Assembly: GCA_001771365.1 (NCBI GenBank)
Contig: METP01000046.1
Location: forward strand, 1-55,751
DNA: 55,751 nucleotides
Direction: 5' to 3'
From: a candidate division WOR-1 bacterium RIFCSPLOWO2_02_FULL_46_20
GTDB taxonomy: Bacteria > Margulisbacteria > WOR-1 > O2-12-FULL-45-9
Shown piece by piece: positions 29,694 to 37,574 of the stretch. The notes beneath the pieces were generated by a model, which worked only from the letters and a program-made list of their open reading frames with translations, was not told where the DNA came from and did not search any database. Both the position numbers and the translations under genes were made by a program. The stretch's first letter is position 1. Each line of letters opens with the position of its first letter.

Positions 29694-30716
29694 ATGGAAC
29701 GCTTCCTCAAGAGCCGTTACCGCATTGGCGAGAACATTTCTGAAAACCCCTTTAGCGTGACTTATCAGGGCAATTTTATTGGCACTAATAAGCCGGTAAT
29801 TATTAAAATTTACAAACGAGGCACCCTCAACTCTAACCTGATTAACCGCATGAAGCAAAAAGTTAAGGAGCTGTCATGCGTCACCTACCACGGCATAGCT
29901 AAATTGATAGATGGCGACTACGGCTGGCAGGGTTTTTATTATGTTCGAGAATATGTCGAAGGACAAAGCTTGCAGGAGATCCTGAACAGCAAACAGGCAA
30001 TTGGCGCTGAAAAAGCTCAAGTAATTGCCATAGAAGTGTGTAAAGCGCTTGAGGTTGTTCATGCCAAGGGGATTATTCACGGAGAACTTAAACCAAGCAA
30101 TGTCTTTATTAGCTCTAAAGGGATGATTAAAATTGCTGATTTTGTAATTGAGGGAGAGATTAAAGAAGCTATGCCCCAAAAAGTCATCTCTATTATGGAT
30201 AATGGTAAGTATACTTCGCCGGAGGAATTAACAGGCAGTCCGGCCAGCGTCTCTTCAGACATCTATGCTTTGGGATTAATTATATATGAGATGCTGGTTT
30301 CATCTTTATCGATAGAAAAGGGATTGGCTGGTTCTTTAAAAAGGGTCAAGAACGCAAATCCGATAAACAAAGAAGCGTTGGCGGCCTTTCCGAGATATCT
30401 GCAGGAGATAGTGGTCAAAGCTTTGCAGCCAGATCCGTTGCGCCGTTTTTTGAACGCAGGCGAAATCCGTGAAAGTTTGGAAAAAAGAAATATAAATGTG
30501 GCAATGATTGCCCACGAAGAATATATAAACCTTTTTGATAACACCGTTATCCGTTATGGCGAAGAAGATGAGGGTGGAGAAGCCGAATCTTTGGAAGATC
30601 TAGGCCGGGTTAAGCTTCGCTGGGGTAAGGAGAAACACCGCAACTGGATATTAGCCTATGTTCTGGCTGCTGCCATATTGTCCGGTATTTTATATGCCTT
30701 TGTGTTTGCCAGGTAA
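29694..30716 (+). CDS. membrane-anchored serine/threonine protein (pseudo)kinase
   Basis: Hanks-type fold (VIIKIYK, HGELKPSNV, ADFV, SPEELTG..SDIYALGLIIYEML), C-terminal TM; degenerate catalytic motifs. Confidence 0.88.
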   Translation: MERFLKSRYRIGENISENPFSVTYQGNFIGTNKPVIIKIYKRGTLNSNLINRMKQKVKELSCVTYHGIAKLIDGDYGWQGFYYVREYVEGQSLQEILNSKQAIGAEKAQVIAIEVCKALEVVHAKGIIHGELKPSNVFISSKGMIKIADFVIEGEIKEAMPQKVISIMDNGKYTSPEELTGSPASVSSDIYALGLIIYEMLVSSLSIEKGLAGSLKRVKNANPINKEALAAFPRYLQEIVVKALQPDPLRRFLNAGEIRESLEKRNINVAMIAHEEYINLFDNTVIRYGEEDEGGEAESLEDLGRVKLRWGKEKHRNWILAYVLAAAILSGILYAFVFAR

Positions 30717-30720
30717 CAAG

Positions 30721-31299
30721 ATGAAAAAATATTTACCGCTAATTATAATCTTTGCCGTAATTACGCCTGCGCTGCTGGGTTATTTCTATGCTACTTATTT
30801 TTCTGCTATTCCCGAAGTGCTAATGCCGGACTTAACAGGCAAGACCCTGGAAAAAGCGATGATAGAATTGGATTTATTAAATTTAAAAGGCCGGCATGCG
30901 GGTAATGTTTTTGATCTGAAGTATTCCGAGGGCCAGGTCGTGTCTCAGCGGCCGGAGGCGGACAGAATGGTCAAAGCGGGCAGAATCGTTAGCTTGATAA
31001 CCAGCTCTGGCAGGCAAAAAGTTGCTGTGCCGAATCTCCTGGGGCGTCCCGCGGATCAGGCAGAAGCTGTGCTGGTGGCCGAAGGGCTGCTTTTGGGTGA
31101 GGCAACCAGAGATTTTGTGTCTGAGCTGGATTCAGGAATAATTCTAACTCAGAATCCTTTACCGGAAGATGAAGTGGAGATAGGCTCAAAAGTTGATATC
31201 ACTGTGTCGTCGACACAAGAGATAGACCAACCCTTTAAGAGAGAAGAGAATAATGACGATAAAAAAGAGAAAGAGGGAGGGTTCTGGCCATGGCAATAA
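30721..31299 (+). CDS. membrane protein with two PASTA domains
   Basis: N-terminal TM, VLMPDLTGKTLEKAMIEL..., VAVPNLLGRPADQAEAVLVAEGL... Confidence 0.88.
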   Translation: MKKYLPLIIIFAVITPALLGYFYATYFSAIPEVLMPDLTGKTLEKAMIELDLLNLKGRHAGNVFDLKYSEGQVVSQRPEADRMVKAGRIVSLITSSGRQKVAVPNLLGRPADQAEAVLVAEGLLLGEATRDFVSELDSGIILTQNPLPEDEVEIGSKVDITVSSTQEIDQPFKREENNDDKKEKEGGFWPWQ

Positions 31300-31964
31300 A
31301 GATTGCCCCGTCTATTCTGTCGGCAGATTTTAGGAATTTGGAAGCAGCGATTAAAAGGGTGGAAAAAGACGGAGCTGACCTGATCCATATTGATGTGATG
31401 GATGGCCATTTTGTGCCAAATATTACGATTGGACCGTTAATTGTTAAGGCAGTCCGTAAAATTACAAAATTACCGCTGGATGTCCACTTAATGATTGAAA
31501 ATCCGGACAAATATATTCCGGTATTTGCGAAAGCTGGAGCGGATATCATTACTATTCACGTAGAGGCATCAAGGAATATTGGCCGAGATATAGAGTTGAT
31601 GAAGGACAATAATGTTAAGTCGGGTTTAGTAGTTAATCCAGCTACGCCGGTTGATGGTGTTTTTCCATATCTTAGTCAACTTGCCATGGTGCTTCTGATG
31701 TCGGTAAATCCGGGGTTTGAGGGACAAAAGTTTATGGCGGAAGTGCTGCCGAAGATTAGAGCGTTGAGAGCTAAGATTATTGATTCTCCACATTTAAATG
31801 TGGAGAATAATAAACCACCTGATATTGAAGTTGACGGAGGCCTCAATCTTGAAACTGCGCCGGAAGTTGTTAAAGCAGGAGCCAATGTTTTAGTCGCAGG
31901 GTCGGCGATATTTTATGATAAAAATCCCGCGTCCGTGATCAAGAAGATGAAGGCTTTAAAATAA
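31290..31964 (+). CDS. rpe: ribulose-phosphate 3-epimerase
   Basis: KIAPSILSADFRNLE; HIDVMDGHFVPNITIGP; VNPGFEGQKF; IEVDGGLN. Confidence 0.96.
   Translation: MAIKIAPSILSADFRNLEAAIKRVEKDGADLIHIDVMDGHFVPNITIGPLIVKAVRKITKLPLDVHLMIENPDKYIPVFAKAGADIITIHVEASRNIGRDIELMKDNNVKSGLVVNPATPVDGVFPYLSQLAMVLLMSVNPGFEGQKFMAEVLPKIRALRAKIIDSPHLNVENNKPPDIEVDGGLNLETAPEVVKAGANVLVAGSAIFYDKNPASVIKKMKALK
31784..31809. repeat. 26-bp perfect palindrome inside rpe
   Basis: ATTCTCCACATTTAAATGTGGAGAAT. Confidence 0.85.
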
Positions 31965-33059
31965 GTGAGCTGGACCAAAGACGACGTTGTCTTTATGCGC
32001 AAAGCACACTCCCTGGCCAAACTGGCCGAGGGGCGAACCACTCCCGATCCTATGGTGGGGGCGGTTCTGGTTAAAGGGGGTAAGATAATTTCCATGGGTT
32101 ACCATGGAGAAGTTGCCACTCCGCATGCTGAGGCCTGGGCCATCCAGAAAATAGGCAAAAAGGCTGAAGGTTCAACTCTTTATCTTAATCTTGAACCATG
32201 TTCGCATTATGGCAACAACCCTCCCTGTGCCGGCCTGGTTGCCAGCTCCGGCATAAAAGAGGTCGTTGCTTCTATGAAAGATCCCAACCCTTTAGTCGAT
32301 GGGCAAGGTTTTAAGTTGTTGCGAAAACATGGGGTCAAAGTAAGGGTAGGGCTGTTAGAAAAAGAAGCTGAGCGGCTAAATGAAGTATTTGTCAAATATG
32401 TGACAACCAAACGACCTTTTGTGGTTATGAAAACTGCCATGACGATTGATGGAAAAATTGCCACGAGAACGGGCGTCAGCCGTTGGGTGGCGGGTCCAGA
32501 ATCTTTGAATTTTGCTCATCATCTGCGCAATGTTTATGACGCGATTCTGGTTGGCATTAACAATGTTTTGATTGACGATCCCAGATTAACCACGCGGTTG
32601 GTTAAAAAAATTAAAAATCCTATCCGCATTGTCCTTGATGCTTACGCCAGAACACCTTTAAATGCCGCACTCTTAGGCAAAGAGGCACGTACTATTATAG
32701 TAGTGGGGCCTAACGCCCCGAACAAAAGGCTTGAGGCTTTGAAGGCTAGGGGCGTGGAAATATTAAGGATTAGAGCGCCAAAGGGGTTGGTTGATTTAGG
32801 AGATTTAATGATAAAACTTGGCGAAATGAAGATTACCAGCTTATTGGTTGAGGGAGGGGGAGAGGTTAATGCTTCTTTCTTAGAACAAAATTTAGTTGAT
32901 AAAGTTCATTTTATTATTGCGCCGAAAATTTTTGGTGGCAGGGATGCGAAAACAGGGGTTGAGGGCTTAGGTGTTAGAGTCCCAAGCCAGGCAAAATGGT
33001 TGAAAGATGTTCAAATTGATAACTTGGGGAAAGACCTGCTTCTAACTGCCTATTTGTAA
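31965..33059 (+). CDS. ribD: bifunctional riboflavin biosynthesis deaminase/reductase RibD
   Basis: PDPMVGAVLVKGGKII; TPHAEAWAI; LEPCSHYGNNPPC; reductase domain MTIDGKIAT. GTG start. Confidence 0.95.
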   Translation: MSWTKDDVVFMRKAHSLAKLAEGRTTPDPMVGAVLVKGGKIISMGYHGEVATPHAEAWAIQKIGKKAEGSTLYLNLEPCSHYGNNPPCAGLVASSGIKEVVASMKDPNPLVDGQGFKLLRKHGVKVRVGLLEKEAERLNEVFVKYVTTKRPFVVMKTAMTIDGKIATRTGVSRWVAGPESLNFAHHLRNVYDAILVGINNVLIDDPRLTTRLVKKIKNPIRIVLDAYARTPLNAALLGKEARTIIVVGPNAPNKRLEALKARGVEILRIRAPKGLVDLGDLMIKLGEMKITSLLVEGGGEVNASFLEQNLVDKVHFIIAPKIFGGRDAKTGVEGLGVRVPSQAKWLKDVQIDNLGKDLLLTAYL

Positions 33060-33416
33060 CGCCTCATTGATAACTTCGAGGGCGTCTTCTACAACAAATG
33101 GTTTGTTGATAATTCCGTCAACCTTGTATTCTTCGCCAACAACCTTGATGACATCCTCATTCATGCCAGTGACAAAAATAACAGGAGGCAGCTTATATTT
33201 GGATTTAATTTTTTTCAAAAACTCAAAACCGTCGAGCTTTGGCATGTTAACATCTGCCAGAATGAGATTAAAAGAGTTGGGGTCTTGAATGAAAACATTA
33301 AAACCTTCTTCGCCGTTTAGTGCAGTGCTGACTTCAAACCCCTTATTCCTCAACATTTGAGCAACAATGTTGAGCATACTCTCCTGGTCATCAATCACTA
33401 AAATGCGTTTAGCCAT
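33042..33416 (-). CDS. single-domain response regulator (CheY-like)
   Basis: RILVIDDQESML; ILADVNMPKLDGFEFL; VTGMNED; NKPF. Confidence 0.92.
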   Translation of the reverse strand: MAKRILVIDDQESMLNIVAQMLRNKGFEVSTALNGEEGFNVFIQDPNSFNLILADVNMPKLDGFEFLKKIKSKYKLPPVIFVTGMNEDVIKVVGEEYKVDGIINKPFVVEDALEVINEALQIGS

Positions 33417-33433
33417 ATAAACACATTCTACGG

Positions 33434-34753
33434 CTAAGGCAGGGGAGAGTCAAGGGAAACGCCTAAATCTGTAGGAGCACGGCCCATCCCTCTTAGGATG
33501 GACAAAGTGGTGTTGATTTGTTTTTGTATGCTTTCCTGGTTGTGAGCACGATTCGGGTAAATTGAATAGTTTTTGCTAAATTGGTGTGGAGTAACGTTTA
33601 ACATTACGGAATTGGTGCCGGCCATCAAGCCTTCTTCGCGTGCTTTTGGGTGAAGTGTTTCAAATCCAGTGGTAACCAGGATTTTTGCGTTAATCGGGTC
33701 AAATAAACGAGCTATGGCAAGAGTTTTTAAGACATCTTTAACTTCCGGATGAGGGCTTTTTGCTAAAGGGGTGCCTGGGTGAGGTAAAAACGGGCCAAAA
33801 GTATACATCTCTGTGTGTAATTTTTTAGCCAATAGAAGATCGTTTAATATGTCCCGCCTGGTTTGGCCTGGCAGGCCAATCAATCCACCGGTAATGATCA
33901 AATAGCCAAGCCTAAATGCTTCTTCCAGGTGTTTGATTCTGGAATCAAGAGTGCGGCCAGGATGGATTTGCCGATAAATTTTCTGGTTACTGGTTTCAAA
34001 CCGCATTAATAAACCCCTGGCTCCGGCTTGATAGAGTTTTTTTAGGCCAGCCAGGCCAACTTCCCCGCAACTAATGAAAATTAAGACAGACCAACGCTCT
34101 TTTATGGTTTTGACAATCTCACAAAGCGTCTCAGCTGAATACGTCGAGTCTTCCCCGCTTTGTAAAACCAGGGTTTGAAAGCCGTATTTCTCAATGGCTT
34201 GCTTGGCTGCGTCATAAATTTCTTCTTCAGTCATACGATAGCGCTTAATTTCTTTGTTGCTTGCCGCAATACCGCAATATTGGCAGTTTTGTGAGCAATA
34301 ATTAGAGAATTCAATGATGCCATGAACGCAACAGGAATTGCTCAGATGCTTTTGACGCAGGAAATTGGCGGTTTTAAACAGAAGCGCCAGCTCTTTTTTA
34401 TCCTCAAGGTCTAAAAGATAAAGAAGGTCAGCTTCTTTTAATAGCATGTTTTCCAAAGCTTTGTCCAGAATAAAACTTAGTTTTTTATTGACGCCATATT
34501 TTTCCATGCCCACGCGAGATAAGCGTAAATCCAATTCTTGTAGTTCAAAAAAAGTTTCTTTCCAGACGGTCAGGATGGAGAGAGCTTCTGCTTCGGGGAT
34601 CTTTTTGATAACAAAGCCGCCCTGGGCATAAATGTAGTCGCCAATTTTTAGGTCATCAAGCTCATTGATCGCGGTTTTTTGCTCGCCAAAGTATTCTATG
34701 GTGGCGATTCTATCTTTTATTTTTTTAACTTGTCCGGGTATGGTGTAACACAT
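33434..34753 (-). CDS. HypC/HupF - HydE-like radical SAM fusion protein
   Basis: N-term MCYTIPGQVKKI (HypC signature with Cys2); C-term EFSNYCSQNCQYCG (CxxxCxxC), VLQSGED, GGLIGLPGQT, GPFLPHPGTPL as in HydE. ATG at 34753, two nt after the hypA stop. Confidence 0.9.
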   Translation of the reverse strand: MCYTIPGQVKKIKDRIATIEYFGEQKTAINELDDLKIGDYIYAQGGFVIKKIPEAEALSILTVWKETFFELQELDLRLSRVGMEKYGVNKKLSFILDKALENMLLKEADLLYLLDLEDKKELALLFKTANFLRQKHLSNSCCVHGIIEFSNYCSQNCQYCGIAASNKEIKRYRMTEEEIYDAAKQAIEKYGFQTLVLQSGEDSTYSAETLCEIVKTIKERWSVLIFISCGEVGLAGLKKLYQAGARGLLMRFETSNQKIYRQIHPGRTLDSRIKHLEEAFRLGYLIITGGLIGLPGQTRRDILNDLLLAKKLHTEMYTFGPFLPHPGTPLAKSPHPEVKDVLKTLAIARLFDPINAKILVTTGFETLHPKAREEGLMAGTNSVMLNVTPHQFSKNYSIYPNRAHNQESIQKQINTTLSILRGMGRAPTDLGVSLDSPLP

Positions 34754-34755
34754 TG

Positions 34756-34998
34756 TTATTCGCAATCAAATGAAACTAATCTTATCTCCCTTGTCTGGCT
34801 TGGTTCAATTGTAACCTCAGCACCTTCGGCAATTGTGCCCTTTGAGTGTTCGGCAATATAATGGCGCAGTATTTCTTCGTTGATTTCTGTAAACGTGCCC
34901 ATTCTCAAATAAATTTTGCAGATCTTTTTTGCTTCTTGCTGTTTCGCGTGTTTAAACAGGTCAGCTATTAGGTTTTTTATTAAGTGCATCTCATGCAT
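34756..34998 (-). CDS. hypA: HypA/HybF-like nickel insertion protein lacking the zinc-binding module
   Basis: MHEMHLIKNLIADLF; IYLRMGTFTEIN; GTIAEGAEVTIEPSQ-TREIRLVSFDCE; no CxxC pairs. SD gggaggc before ATG 34998. Confidence 0.85.
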   Translation of the reverse strand: MHEMHLIKNLIADLFKHAKQQEAKKICKIYLRMGTFTEINEEILRHYIAEHSKGTIAEGAEVTIEPSQTREIRLVSFDCE

Positions 34999-35034
34999 TT
35001 TACTTGCCTCCCGAATGACACCCCGGACTAAAGT

Positions 35035-35054
35035 CCCCACATTTTAATGTGGGG
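35035..35054. repeat. perfect hairpin between hycI-like gene and hypA
   Basis: CCCCACATT-TT-AATGTGGGG; resembles the rpe palindrome core. Confidence 0.8.
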
Positions 35055-35057
35055 TCG

Positions 35058-35516
35058 CTATCTTTCCAAGATTGTACTGGTGATTTCATCCACAATTTTT
35101 TTAACCTCCGGGCTTAAGCCCTCTCCCCAACCAACATTTTTTGGTTGTACGCCCAGAAAATATACCGTAGCTTTGGTGTCTTCCTCAATGACCCTGGCAA
35201 TTATTTTTAAAGGGAAGGCGTGGGTGCTCAAGGTTGTGTCCGGGATGTGTTCGTTGGGTATTATCCGCGTTGCCCCAGCCTCCCCTCCAAAATCAGCCGC
35301 GTCAATAATTACCACTTTCTTTGGTTTTTTTGAAACCGCTTCTTCAATAATATTTTCCGGTTTGTTGCCCGCATTAATAATTGGACATTGGATATTGGAA
35401 ATTCGACATTTCTTAAAGATGTGGGGACCAAGTCCGTCGTCAGAGCGCAAATCGTTGCCAACTGTGATTATTAATTCAGCGGTTTGGAGTAAATTTTTAA
35501 GGTCAGCGGTTAACAA
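35058..35516 (-). CDS. [NiFe] hydrogenase maturation protease (HycI/HoxW family)
   Basis: IITVGNDLRSDDGLGPHI; VVIIDAADFGGEAG; STHAFPL. Confidence 0.9.
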   Translation of the reverse strand: MLTADLKNLLQTAELIITVGNDLRSDDGLGPHIFKKCRISNIQCPIINAGNKPENIIEEAVSKKPKKVVIIDAADFGGEAGATRIIPNEHIPDTTLSTHAFPLKIIARVIEEDTKATVYFLGVQPKNVGWGEGLSPEVKKIVDEITSTILER

Positions 35517-36813
35517 ACTTCACGTCCAGGAAGTGAGCCGAGCAGGAGAGGCATGGGTCGTAGGCCCGAATTAACATTTCCAGGGCCAACGTGATCTCTT
35601 CGTCTGTTTTGTTAAGGATTTCCGGCACGAGCTTTTTCATGTCGTGTTCCATATTGTTAATGTTTTGGCCGGTTGGAATAATACAATTGGCTTTTGCTAT
35701 GATCCCCTTGTCGTCAACCTCATAATTGTGGTAAAGAATCCCGCGGGGGACCTCAACCGCGCCAACGCCAGAGCCGGCTTTGACCGGGATCATTTTGTTT
35801 TCGTTGAGGCCGACTACAATCGCTTCGTCATGATTAATGCCTGTTTGTTTAAGTGTCTCAATAATAGCGATTGAATCTTCGAGAGAGTGGATACATTCAA
35901 TTAATTGAGCCGCGGTGTTTAAGTATGGATTAATACACTTTGGCTTGAGGCCGATAGCTTGAGCCGCTGCTTTGGCTTTGGGATGAAGCTTGTCAGCATT
36001 CAAGTTAAATCTGGCCAGGGCGCCTACGGCAAAAGAATCGCGGCTTAATTTACAATGTTTGGCGCTTGAATGCGGGACAACAAATTCGTTGGTCAGTACT
36101 TTATATTCTTTCTTGTTTTTTCTTATTCCATCAGTTGAGCCGACATCTCCCATTAACATCGGGTATTCATTGTTGTCGCTGACCAGGGCAACATACTCGG
36201 TGTCTCTTGCAAAAGCTGGAAATTTTAAGGTTGCAGCCAGCCCAACAGTAGCGTCCATGTCTGGCTTCAGGCCGTTTAACAGGTGAAGCATGTCGTCCAG
36301 GGCTTTTTCTGTCGGTAATTTTGTGAATCCACCGACAATTGATGAAATAGGATGCACATGTCGCCCAACCAAAACGTCACAAACATCGTTGCAAGTCTTT
36401 TTCATGCGCAGAGCGCGGCGCACGACCGTATTATGGCTGTTAATTAAGGGGACAAAGCTTTTTACCCCGAGTAAATCAGGGGCAACCAGGAGATAGATGT
36501 GTAGGATGTGGCTGTCCAGGTTCTCCAGATGGAGCAAGAGCTTTCTTAATTTTATTGTTTGCTCTGATGGAATAAATCCAATCGCATCTTCAGCCGCCTG
36601 GATCGAGGCCAGGGTGTGGCCGCAGGCGCAGATCCCGCAGATCCTTGAAGTAATGTGCTGTGCCTCAAAGATTGATCTTCCTTGGAGCATCCCTTCAAAA
36701 AAACGAGGAGCTTCGACAATTTGTAGCTGGCAGGTTTCTAATTTGCCTTCTTTAACATTAACAACGATATTGCCATGCCCTTCAACTCTGGTTAAATATT
36801 CTACATTGACCAT
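35503..36813 (-). CDS. [NiFe] hydrogenase large (alpha) subunit, group 3b-like
   Basis: L1 motif RICGICACGH; C-terminal L2 DPCLSCSAH followed by FLDVKFVNR, a probable cleaved peptide. Confidence 0.95.
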   Translation of the reverse strand: MVNVEYLTRVEGHGNIVVNVKEGKLETCQLQIVEAPRFFEGMLQGRSIFEAQHITSRICGICACGHTLASIQAAEDAIGFIPSEQTIKLRKLLLHLENLDSHILHIYLLVAPDLLGVKSFVPLINSHNTVVRRALRMKKTCNDVCDVLVGRHVHPISSIVGGFTKLPTEKALDDMLHLLNGLKPDMDATVGLAATLKFPAFARDTEYVALVSDNNEYPMLMGDVGSTDGIRKNKKEYKVLTNEFVVPHSSAKHCKLSRDSFAVGALARFNLNADKLHPKAKAAAQAIGLKPKCINPYLNTAAQLIECIHSLEDSIAIIETLKQTGINHDEAIVVGLNENKMIPVKAGSGVGAVEVPRGILYHNYEVDDKGIIAKANCIIPTGQNINNMEHDMKKLVPEILNKTDEEITLALEMLIRAYDPCLSCSAHFLDVKFVNR

Positions 36814-36823
36814 TACGTTTCTT

Positions 36824-37573
36824 TTACTCACGATTATCATTCTCCCCACATTTATTGTACATATTCATTTTATTGGCAATTAAGTCAACGGAGAGACTGT
36901 ATTTTTCTAGAATATCCTTGGCCCCTTTGGTGTTGGGGTTGGAGACCAGGCCACGGCAACCATAGCAAATGTTGCCGTGGTTTATGCACCAGGAGTTGCA
37001 GCCGGCCCGGGTGATTGGTCCCAAGCAGGCCACCCCCCGCTCATACAGGCAGATGTTTTCATTTAACTTACACTCAACGCAAACCGCATTGTCTGGCACG
37101 GGGCGGGGGAGCCCGGCTAAAAAGGCCTTTAAGACCGCAACAACTTCCGGTAAATACACAGGGCAGCCGGGGATAACATAATCAACTTTAACCACTTGAT
37201 GGATGGCTTTTGTTTCTACGGTAGGGAAGAAATTGGCATCTTTACCGTAAACACTTTTGCGGATATCTTCCAGTTTATAATTATTTTTCATACCGTTAAC
37301 TCCGCCAATGGCGGCGCATGAGCCGTAAGCGACGAGGGTCTTTGTGCGAGCTCTTAGTCTTTTAATATGTTCGATAGCCTGCGGGGTGGTAATGCTGCCC
37401 TCGACAAATACGACATCGAATTCGCCAACCCATTTTTCTGACATTACTTCGCGGAATTCAACAACATCAATAGCCCCCAGCACGTCCAGCAGCAATTCGC
37501 CCATATTGGCTATTTGCAGCTGACAGCCTTCACAGCAAGCAAAATCAAAAAAACTTACCTTTGGTTTATTCAT
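36824..37573 (-). CDS. [NiFe] hydrogenase small (delta) subunit
   Basis: ACCEGCQLQI; GSCAAIGG; GCPVYLPEV; Cys-rich C-terminal half. Confidence 0.93.
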   Translation of the reverse strand: MNKPKVSFFDFACCEGCQLQIANMGELLLDVLGAIDVVEFREVMSEKWVGEFDVVFVEGSITTPQAIEHIKRLRARTKTLVAYGSCAAIGGVNGMKNNYKLEDIRKSVYGKDANFFPTVETKAIHQVVKVDYVIPGCPVYLPEVVAVLKAFLAGLPRPVPDNAVCVECKLNENICLYERGVACLGPITRAGCNSWCINHGNICYGCRGLVSNPNTKGAKDILEKYSLSVDLIANKMNMYNKCGENDNRE

Positions 37574-37574
37574 T

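Noticed and set aside
33434-34753. Full [FeFe]-hydrogenase maturation system
   Set aside because: Only a HydE-like domain is present; no HydF, HydG or [FeFe] hydrogenase in the window, and all neighbours are [NiFe]-type.
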